A stretch of DNA of 64,000 nucleotides, taken from the NCBI GenBank assembly GCA_019279435.1, contig JAAALK010000289.1:89559023-89623022 (forward strand), read 5' to 3'. Made by a program: the position numbers and the translations under genes. This DNA comes from Zizania palustris. Its lineage: Eukaryota; Streptophyta; Magnoliopsida; Poales; Poaceae. How positions within the stretch are numbered: the stretch's first letter is position 1; each line of letters opens with the position of its first letter. The notes below the pieces were generated by a model. The model searched no databases, was not told the origin of the DNA, and saw only the letters and a program-made list of their open reading frames with translations. Below, in pieces: positions 52,990 through 62,005 of the stretch.

Positions 52990-53350
52990 AATCCATCCGG
53001 AGCCCAAGCTGATACCTTGTAGGCATCCGTAAAAGAGCCAATACCACATTCTACGGAGTCCAAGCTTCGGCTGGTAGACTTCCGTAAAAAGAGCCGAAGG
53101 TGGCCAAAATCTGCGGAGTCCAAGCTGCAGCTTGTCAGACTTCCGTAAAAAGAGCCGAAGGTGGCCAAATTCTGCGAAGTCCAAGCTCCGGCTGGTAGAC
53201 TTCTGCAAAAAAGAGCCCAAGTGGCCAAATTCTGCGAAGTCCAAGCTCCGGCTGGTAGACTTCTGCAAAAATAGCCGAAGGTGGCTACAATTCTGTGAAA
53301 TCCAAGCTCCGGCTGGTAGATTTCTGCAAAAAACAAGCCGAAGGTGGCTA
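52990..53350. repeat. 60-bp tandem array downstream of E pol (about six copies)
   Basis: Units contain GTCCAAGCTCCGGCTGGTAG then ACTTCTGCAAAAA and GAGCCGAAGGTGGCCAAATTC. The array lies between the integrase stop and the end of the antisense gene. The remaining 53351-53719 holds no gene. Confidence 0.88.
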
Positions 53351-53719
53351 AAGCAAAACAGCATTTAAGCCATGAGCTTCGAATGACTGTTCATATGCGT
53401 CCAAAGTGACAAAATTTTTTAAGACATTAAAGTGTCCTGGAAGTTATCTCAATTGATCTCTTTCATGAAATAAACAAAGGTACCAAGTTACCATTCTTCT
53501 GACTACAAATAGTCGAAGACATTTCATAAGATTTCAAAAGATCTTTAAATGACAGAGGGGCTCCGAACCCCCAAAAAATTGTACTCCGAAGTTTTTTCTT
53601 TGCGCATAACCATCTTCGAATACAGTTCGAAGTTGCTTATACCCAAAGAGGGGCTAGTAAATATGGAGACAATTTTAAATCGGCATTCATTATTGAAACA
53701 TATGTGTTTACAGATTACA

Positions 53720-56700
53720 TTATGAAAAATTGGTATCTATACCAAGAAGGAATCGGAGACCTCTTCGGTCCCGAGAGCTAGGGGTGGAACGACTAGTTCC
53801 AACATCGGAAGTTCTAAGAACTTTACGTTTAACTCTCTTCCTCCCCTTCGAAGCTCTAAAATCCTTCTGTTCTTGCTGAAGTTCGGCCCAAGTTCGAAGC
53901 CGCTCGGGGCTTCTCTCCCAGCTTCTAAGATCTTCAGATCTTTTATTTTGGGCTTCACCTTCGTCTTCGGACCAATTAGTGTCTTCAGAAGATGAGGTGT
54001 TTGCGTCGCTCTCTTTATCTTCCTCTTTAATATAAGACAATATGTCTTTGATTACTTCGGGCGCAATAACGCCGGAGTCATCTCGAGGGATAAGGAATCG
54101 AGGACGTTTATAACTCTTGAGAAGTTCGAAGGTTTTCCACAATGAGCAAAGTTCGCTGTTAAGCTCTAACACTTCGATATCTTCGATAAGAGGCAAAGCC
54201 TAAAAATATAACAAACAAGATTTTCATTGATAAATGATTACAAGCACAAAGCTTTACACGGTTAAAAATCCTAAAACATTCCTAAACCTGTGGGTTTGAA
54301 GGAGGTTGGCTGCTCGAAGCTTGGCTTCGAACATGCTTCTGGCGTTGGCCTTCATCAATCCAAGCCTTGATCGCAGACCGACCTTCGGCTCTCCACGAAG
54401 TTTGGAAGGCCCGCCAAGCAGCAGCTACGCCTTCGGAAGGTTTGAGAAGTCGGTCGTCGTCGAAGGTGATTGGACCTCTTCCTGCGTCCGGAGTTATTGA
54501 TCGGCCCAAATCCTCGTAATAGCGAAGCAGACCAATAGCAGACACATGTCCAGAGAGTTCTCCGTATCTAATGCCCGCCGTCTTCATCTGCTTCGCCACC
54601 CCTTGGATCCTTTTCAACCGGCGCAGAAGGCTGATGTTATCATCAGAAGGGAGAATTCCAGTAGTACCGAAGTACTCCAGGACTTCTAACAACTGATTCA
54701 TAATCTCCGCAGCCACCTTCTCAGACTTCAACTTATCCTCATTCAGCGCATCCTTTGCCGAAGTAACTTCGTCCAAAACCCCAGAAAGCCTAGCATTCTC
54801 AGTGGTCAAAGTATTTTTCTGTGTCAACAATTGGCTAGCTTCCTCTTCAAGCCGGACGAGCCTAGACCCTGCAGTAGCATGCTCCGTCCGTAGTTTGTCA
54901 ACTTCTGCTCGAAGCACAATCCTTTCCGCTTCGAGCTCTTTCTTTACAGCCTCCAAGCTTTGCCTGGCCCTTCGCTCTGTTAATATTATATTGTCCATTT
55001 GAGTCACTCGACTTTCGGAGATGTTAAAATTCCTTCGAAGAGTGCTATTTTCTTCCCGAAGCCGAGCGATTTCTTCGTCATTGCATAGACTTGCAGCTCG
55101 GGCCAAGACAGTTTGCTGCCAAAGTAAAATTCAAAGTAAATATTCATTCGAAGATAAATTCTATAATAATTTGCAGTTTTTTCATACCTGATAAGCTGTA
55201 CGTTCAATAATGGCATTAAGCTCCGTCCTGTCAGCCTTGCGCAGGATGGCCACTAATTCAGTCTCCCCTATCTCACGACTAGCTCGATCCAAAGGTTCGA
55301 GCAAAGTCCGAAGACCAGTTGTTTGCCCTAAGAAAGGAGCCAGCAAGGGGAGCATGCTTATTGCCTCTTGGTCATCTTCGTTCAATGAAGGACCGGAGCT
55401 TTGGCCTGCGGACTTCGGAGCCACTGGAGTTCGAACCTCCCTAGAAGATTGGCTCTCGTCTGTTGAAACAGACGGAGTTGATTCGGAGCTTATAGCAGGC
55501 AGGGGCTCTATTTGTCTTTTGCCTCTTCCAGGCCCCTTTTGAGTAACTCTTGGGGCTGGCTCCGAAGTCGTCGATGGTTCGGGAATTATTTCCTCCTGGC
55601 GGACTTCTTCCATAGGAGTGGGTTCTGCAAAACAATCAAAAGTATTATACATAGTATAAAAATTCAAATAAATACAAAAGTTCTTCGAATTCTACCTTCG
55701 GCAGTCCGTGGAGGAGTTGTTGTCGGACTGATTGGTGGATCGAAAGCTAATTCTTCATCTGAATCAGCCGTTGAATCATGGACTACAGGAGCATCGTCCT
55801 GGGTAGTCCTTGCTGCTTCTTCGGGAATCGAAGCCATAGTAACTTCAACCCCACTTTCATCCACAGGAACTTCGTCCTGAGTTACATCTTCTTGAACTAC
55901 CGAAGTCCTTGGTTGATCAGCGTTTTCTCCGGACTCCGGTACGTTCACAGGTACTCCGGTTTGTGCGGCCCTTTGAGTTTCATTCTCTTCCAATAGGCGC
56001 ACAAGTAACCTTTCCACTTCTTCTTGGGAATCGGAGACCGAAGCTCTGGAGCTCGAAGGTATAGGATCTAAAGGTGCGAGGTTCTTCGGCTTCCGAGCCA
56101 CCCTCTTCACCGGAGTCTTTGCTGAACCCGAAGCTCCGGCTTCGGCTACTCTTTTCTTGGGGCCTTTCTCCTGAGGCACCCAGTCCGTCAGAGGGGGTGG
56201 AGTTAACTCCAGCATTCCCCATACTCTGTTAAAACGCTCCCAACTTCCGACTAACTTGATTCGCCATTCTTTTTCTGACGGAGTTGGAGCACCCAAAATC
56301 TTCTCCGAAGCCCTTACAATTTGCTCTGAAGTAACAGGGGCTGAAGATTCTACAAAATAAATAATTCAAGTCAGTTTTTCTTCGAAGTAAATATGTTTAA
56401 TGCATGTTGTTTTCGAAGTTACCTGTAGGACTTGAAGTCAAGTTAATTCTCCGAAGACCACCTTCGGAATCATCTTCGAAGATAATAGGCCAGTCAGCCA
56501 TCAACGGAGGAATTTGAAGACCAATGAACTCTTCGGCCAAATCCCGCATACTGAGTCTTCGGCTAACTTTTTCAAGCAAGTTCAGACGGGCTTCGAATTG
56601 GCCTTCGTCAGGACGCACCAAAGCTTCTTTTCGGAACTGGATTTCTTTAAGAGGTCCAGCCAGAGGATTGCTTGCCCCGACTTCGGCATAGAACCATTTC

Positions 56701-57368
56701 AGCACCCAATCAGTATACCATCTAGCATTGATGGCTTTAGCAGGGAATCGCAGAGCGTATTCATCTCGAAGCCTGAAATTGATGCTTCCGAAGGCAACCA
56801 CTACTTTTTCACCTCCGGAGCCTACGAAGGTCTTCGGCTGACAAGTTGCTCTATGCAATGCTGCGAAGATTTCAGCCCTCCCCTCACAACCTTCGGCTCT
56901 TAGAGCCCACTCGAAGATAGCTAATCTAGCTACAGCATTCGGAGACAGCTGGGGGAGGGTTACATGAAATAAGTCAAGGACTTCAGCCAAGAAATCTACA
57001 GCAGGAAGGCCCAAGCCTGCTTCGAAAAAAGCTTCGAACACTACGACTTCTCCGGGTCTTGGTGATGGGATTGCTTCTTTCCCTGGTTTTCGAATCATAA
57101 TACCCGCACCTATGTTTCCTCCTACTGCCATTGCCAGGGACTCTCTTTTGCAGGTTGAATGTCCTAATTCAAAGGATTGGTCCAGATATTTGGTCGATGG
57201 AGGGCACAGACCTTGATCATCGGCGATTTGGGGATTTTTTCCCTTTGCCGCCATGGAAGTTGTCGCCTGCATCGAAGGCATCGCCGCCACTGTTGCCGCT
57301 GCCGCTGCCGCAGCCGCTTGTTGACGAGCCAAGGTCGAAGGAGGTGCAGAGCTTTTGGTCTTCGCCAT
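53720..57368 (-). CDS. Five-exon antisense gene of element E, 1114 residues, Transposase_28-like N-terminus
   Basis: Exons on the minus strand are 57368-56423, 56349-55696, 55624-55188, 55115-54288 and 54199-53720 (946, 654, 437, 828 and 480 nt). The introns of 73, 71, 72 and 88 nt all have GT-AG ends and join in frame, giving 1114 residues and a TAA at 53720-53722. Residues 1-60 include a polyalanine run. About 100-260 (EVVVFEAFFEAGLGLPAVDFL, FEWALRAEGCEGRAEIF, SINFRLRDEYALRFPAKAINARWYTDW) resemble the plant 'putative gypsy type transposon' family (Transposase_28). Exons 2-3 are acidic and low-complexity with a basic KKRVAEAG...KRVARKPK patch. Exon 4 (about 680-870) is a long coiled coil. 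Exon 5 ends in a basic KGRKRVKRKVLR, a possible nuclear signal. The function is unknown. Antisense genes in this position are known from Grande and Retand elements. Confidence 0.82.
54200..56422 (-). other. Four GT-AG introns of the E antisense gene
   Basis: Introns at 56350-56422, 55625-55695, 55116-55187 and 54200-54287 (limits of this entry enclose exons too). Example sites on the minus strand: donor CCTACAG/GTAACTT with acceptor TTTTGTAG/AATC; donor CGAAG/GTAGAA with acceptor TTTTGCAG/AACC; donor ATCAG/GTATGA with acceptor TTGGCAG/CAAA; donor CCACAG/GTTTAG with acceptor TTTTTAG/GCTT. Phases are 1, 1, 0, 0. They interrupt only the antisense frame and lie in the 3' non-pol part of the genomic RNA. 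Confidence 0.8.
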
Positions 57369-57508
57369 CGCAATCGCTGGGTTGATCCGAGAGAGTGGGG
57401 ACTAGGACTCAAGAACTCGAAAGCTAGGGCTCAAGAACTCAAGAACTCAAAAGGCTTTTGACTGGGAGCAAGCAGTGAAAAGGTAATCGAGTAAGTTCTG
57501 GAGTTCTT

Positions 57509-57516
57509 TATTTATA
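57509..57516 (-). promoter_or_regulatory. TATA box of the E antisense gene
   Basis: On the minus strand GGCTATAAATAAAG stands about 140 bases upstream of the ATG at 57368, inside the element but outside the LTR. It would give a leader of about 110 bases. The plus strand has no gene here. Confidence 0.6.
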
Positions 57517-57835
57517 GCCTAAACTTTCCGTTTGTTACCGTTTGGGCTCTGCCCTTTCGCATTCCCGCCTGTTATTTTCCTCCGAAAATAACGCTTCGTA
57601 TAACTCCGTTAGAAACAGAAACTAACGGCTATATTTTCTAAGTCCAAAAAGACTTTCGAACTTCTTGAATCAGTTCTAAGGTAGTTCGAAAAGTAATTAT
57701 CTTATGACTGATTCGAAGTTTATATCTTCATGTATTTCGAAGATAAAACAAAAATCAATAACCCCTATGATTGGTTATCTTTTCTTTCCGTATACTGCTC
57801 TCCTAACGTTACAGGTCGAACGGAGAAGCGTATTC

Positions 57836-57845
57836 GAGGGGCTAC
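57836..57845 (+). other. Polypurine tract of element E
   Basis: GAGGGGCTAC directly before the 3' LTR; identical in element A at 15218-15227. Confidence 0.8.
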
Positions 57846-58340
57846 TGTTGGGGGAAAATATCTCATCTTCAGGGTTATTGCCAAAGCAGCATGAAGACAG
57901 CTGACCAGTTCGAAGATTGTCCGAAGTCCATCTTCGAAGGTGTATGGAACCTGGTTCGAAGCCCGAAGGCAGGCATTGGTTCGAAGTATGTCTTCGAACC
58001 AAAGTCCTTCAAGATCTTTTCTGCCAGCTAAGATGGAAGACTTATCTTCTATCCTACTAGATTAGTCTTTTACCATTTTAGCCCTATTAAGGAAACCGAA
58101 TAGTTTCCTTAATGTCGGTTGTAATAGAGGGGTAAATATGTCTTTTCCTTAATGTTTAGGCCTATAAATACCCCCCATTTTACCCTGTAAGAAGGACCGA
58201 TTACAAGTGAATCAATATACACTTTCGAACTATTCTAAGTTATTATCCTTTCGGAGGCTTAGAACAGTTTGCTTCACAAACACTTCGTTTGTTAGTTTCT
58301 TTTCTACAGAAACCTGTTAGCGTAATCTTTTACGCCAACA
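57846..58340 (+). repeat. 3' LTR of element E
   Basis: 495 bp, no difference from 46839-47333 found by eye. Followed by CCACG at 58341-58345. Confidence 0.95.
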
Positions 58341-58345
58341 CCACG

Positions 58346-59480
58346 TTTTAGGATGAAGCAGCGACAGCCAAATACTCGAAGATGAGTAACCTTGGGCTGT
58401 CTCCCAAAACGTAGCTCATAAGATGTCAAGTTTAAAATTGAGCGCAAGAAGATTCAGTTTGAGATGTAACATGCAGTGTTCATGGCCTCAACCCAGAATT
58501 TTCTAGGAGTCCTATGCTCATTAAGCATCGTCCTAGCCATCTCAACCAAAGTGCGGTTCTTCCTCTCAACGACACCATTCTGTCGAGGAAACCGCGGAGC
58601 AGAGAATTGATGTTCTATGCCATGCTCCATGCAAAAGTCAACAAAGAGACTATTTTTGAACTCGGTGACATTATCACTTCGAATGAATTTCAATGCACCT
58701 GGGAGTTCAGTGAAAAGTCTCAAAGCCAAGCTCCGAAAGTGTGAAAACACTTCATCCTTGCTGGCAAAAAGAAGACCCAAGAGTAGCGAGAGAAATCGTC
58801 GACAATAACTAACACATACCACTTGCCGCCTAAAGAACTAACCCGAGAAGGACCTACAGTGTCCATGTGGAGAAGTTCTCCGGGTTGTTCAGTCATCACT
58901 GTGGTGATTGGCGAATGCGAAGCAGCAATCATTTTTCCATGTCGACAAGGAGCGCAAACTAAATTCTTCTCAAACTTGAGCTTGGGCAATCATCGGATCA
59001 GACCTAGGGCACTCAGACGAGCGAGCAACTCAAAGCTCATATGCCCTAGTCTCCTATGCCACTTCCAAAGCTCAGAAGTAGAATGTGCAACAAGACAATG
59101 AGAAGAACCAGATGACTCTGAAAAATCTGCTCCAAAAACTCTCCCAACTCTAAAGATCTTACAAACCACAACGCCATCAGAATTGAGCACTTGCGAAGTA
59201 TCGCGATGGAATCGCACTTCGAAGCCCTCATCAAGCAACTGAGATACAGACAGCAAATTGTATCCCAGGTTTTCAACCAAAGCAACATCTTTGAGAGTGA
59301 AATTCGAGTTTATTCTTACCACACCTTTACCTTTCACTTTACTCCTTCGATTGTTGCCGAAGGTGATATGTTCCCTTTGCTTGGTTGTTGTGAGGCTGGA
59401 GAACCATGATGCATCTCCGGTCATATGGCGCGAACAACCGGAGTCCATGATCCATGTGCCCTCCAAGCCTCGATCTGTCG
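58346..59480 (-). pseudogene. Element J protease end, GAG-pre-integrase and integrase core, right of E
   Basis: Protease site WIMDSGCSRHMTGDASWF at about 59460, then LLSVSQLLDEGFEVRF and the pre-integrase zinc region LWKWHRRLGHMSFELLARLSALGLIRGLPKLKFEK...CAPCRHGK. The integrase core follows in two frames: LLHMDTVGPSRVSSLGGKWYVLVIVDDFSRYSWVFFL (58989-58720), then after a one-base shift near 58770 FIRSDNVTEFKNSLFVDFCMEHGIEHQFSAPRFPRQNGVVERKNRTLVEMARTML (58822-58454). The second acidic site is present although the usual DNGTEF reads DNVTEF. The protein is cut at 58346 by element E. Confidence 0.85.
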
Positions 59481-61941
59481 CCTACACATGATAAGAATAT
59501 CACGATCGCTCAGTGCTGAGGTGAGTGAAAAAATGACGAGGCATCCAGCACTGAGTGACACGAGTAGTAGGCACAGTAAAAGTAGACTGTCTACGCACAG
59601 GATAATCAGAATGATGCAAAGTGCGAGGTCTACCTACATGCTGTGAACGAACAATTTGACGAGGTCTCCTACTCTGACGAGGTACAAAGCTACTCGCCCG
59701 AGGTCTACCACCATATGGAATATGGTGAACACCTCGAGGAGCAAAACCTCTCCGAGAAGCACGAGGAGCCTCAAAAACAGGACGATAGTAAAACTTAGAC
59801 TCATGCATACCTAAAGATGGGTAATGCATGTCCTGGTAACTCATCGCCTGAGAGCGTCGCTCATCCTTGATGCGACGAAAACAGAATCCAACCAAATGAC
59901 CCGCCCGCTGACAGTAGGAACAATGAAAAATTCTCCTACGGGCACTCTCATGGGTCACAGGAGCAACTCTCACAGGCTCCTTGGGCTTCTGCTGGGTGGT
60001 TTTCTTGGGAGTGATTTTCTTGGTAGGAGGAGTGGTTTTCTTTTGAGCTCGGGTAGGCTTTTTGGCTGATGGAGTATCCAACAGAGCTCTCTCTTTCTCT
60101 AGGGTAGTGGGAGAGGTAAAAACAGTTTTGTTTCCACTATCTGAAGGAATCCTCTCAAAACCCAAACCTAGAGCTAACCCTGCTCTATCAGCACACATCT
60201 TGGTCTTGGCCAAGAGCAAATCCATCCTACCCTTTCCCTCAGTGCATTTGTTAACCACGGAAAGAAGGTATTCATTTTCAGACATGAGGTTCTCAGCTCG
60301 CTCTCTAACAGTGCCTAGCTGGTCCTTAAGGGTAATGCACGTGTCACAAACAAGCTGCACATCCTTAGAACTATCGGCCCTCTCCAATCTAGCCTCTAAA
60401 TCATGAACATGTTTATCACGTAAATTAATGCTTTCGCGTAATAAAGAACAGTTCATGCAATCAATTATATCATGAGGACTAGAATCAACCACCAAAAGCT
60501 GCTTCTATGCAGTCTCAAGCTCAGATAGAGTTTGAGCATGTACAGAACGCAACTGAGCAAGCTCACCCATTACTACAGTACAAGATTCACATTCAGCATC
60601 ATTAACTTTAGACTTAAGCATGGCATACTCAGTAGAAACAGATTCTAACCTAAGTCTAAGGTCTTTTCTTTCTCTAGCGGCTTGCACAAGTAATCTATCC
60701 TGACCAAGAACTACTTCATTTAGTTCATCTAATTTAATTAAAAGCTGGTCAGAAGATAGTGGTACCTCAGATGAGTCAAGCTCATCGCCGCTGTGATCGC
60801 TGTTGGCCATGAAGCAAAGGCCGGTGAAGTCTCGTCCCTTCTTGTCCTTCTTGTCCTCCTTCCTTGGGGACTCCTCCTCAGAGCTCGACTCCTCAGTTGA
60901 GGAAGTGTCGATGTCGCCGAGAGTAGCAACAAATGCTCTGGAAGCGGCTTTGGCTACTCTTTTAGCCACCTTGCCGCGCTTGCCCTTCACAAAGGGTTTC
61001 CTCTCCTTTTTGTGGTATTTGGGGCGCTCACTCTCATCTCACTTTTTGAGCTTAGGGCAATTTGCCTTGATATGAGAAGTGTCGCCACATTCAAAGCAAC
61101 CACTAAAACAACTTCTCCTCTGATCCCGTCTCTCATGGTGAAAACGGGTGAACCTTCTGGCAATGAGAGCAAGCTCATCATCATCCAGAGTATCCACCTG
61201 CTCCTTTGTGACGAAGACTAGGGAGGACAAAGCAAAACCATCTGCAAGAACACAAGTACCAGATGTTCTTGGTTCTGCAGTGGTGCCACGGCTAGTGCTA
61301 GAAACCAGTGCCAATGGTTGTGGCAAAGAGTTTCTGTGCACCGCAAGAGATGCCTTGGCAATCTCTGTGGACTTCAGCTTGCTGAAGAGCTCATCACAGG
61401 TCAATGTGTCATAACCTGCGGACTCCTCAATGCTGGATATCTTTACTTCCCATATGCTATGATCAAGAGCATAGAGAAGCTTGATAGCCCTATCGTGATC
61501 ATTGTAAGCAAGCGTCCCGTTGGATCGCAAGTTACTCACTATCGCATCAAAGCGAGAAAACATGGCATCTATAGATTCACCAGGTGCCTGCACAAACAGC
61601 TGATACTGTTGATTGTATGTGCTTTGGCGCCTCGCCTTAATCTGTGTAGAGCCCTCATGAAAAATAGTGAGTGTTGTCCAAATTTCCCTAGCAGTCCTAA
61701 GGTGTTGCACCCTATCAAACTCACTTCTACTCAAACCAATGAACAGTATATTTCTTGCCTTGGAGTTGGCATTATACTGATCCTTCTCTGTTTAAGAGGT
61801 GCGAGTATCAGGGATGGAGTATTGTGAGTCCACAATCTCCCAAATTGCATTTCCCTGGCTTAGCAAGTAAGCCTCCATGCGCACCTTCCAGTATGCAAAG
61901 TCAGTCCAATCGAACAGAGGAATTTTACTAACTCTGTCCAT
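59481..61941 (-). pseudogene. Element J gag, broken
   Basis: ATG at 61941 opens MDRVSKIPLFDWTDFAYWKVRMEAYLLSQGNAIWEIV, the copia Gag start. TAA at about 61792-61794 is the first of several stops (others near 61040, 60503, 59498 and 59480). Then EIWTTLTIFHEGSTQIKARRQSTYNQQYQLF and a CCHC knuckle CFECGDTSHIKANCPKLKK (about 61050). Next are a lysine- and serine-rich region, a long coiled coil (60720-60240), a lysine- and threonine-rich PTKKITPKKTTQQKPKEP stretch, a second CCHC HCSYCQRAGHLVGFCFRR (about 59910) and an arginine-rich tail. Two knuckles and a coiled coil fit SIRE/Maximus. Confidence 0.85.
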
Positions 61942-61991
61942 GTCGCCAAAAGATCACAAAACTGGTTAAGGTCAACTGGTGATCTTAACCC

Positions 61992-62003
61992 GCTCTGATA
62001 CCA
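61992..62003 (-). other. Primer binding site of element J (initiator tRNA-Met)
   Basis: On the minus strand TGGTATCAGAGC, an exact match to the usual initiator-Met primer site, two bases from the LTR. Confidence 0.92.
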
Positions 62004-62005
62004 AT

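Larger units (their letters stand above)
46839..58340 (+). mobile_element. Element E: young, nearly intact Tat-clade Ty3/gypsy retrotransposon with antisense gene
   Basis: 11502 bp with 495-bp LTRs at 46839-47333 and 57846-58340 that I could not tell apart by eye. A perfect CCACG target duplication, primer site, gag-pol on plus, a 60-bp tandem array, a complete spliced antisense gene, and polypurine tract GAGGGGCTAC follow. The second, archaeal-type RNase H places it in Tat; the antisense gene between pol and 3' LTR recalls the Grande/Retand group. Only one defect was found in pol (an extra base at 50186). E interrupts the integrase of J. Confidence 0.93.
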
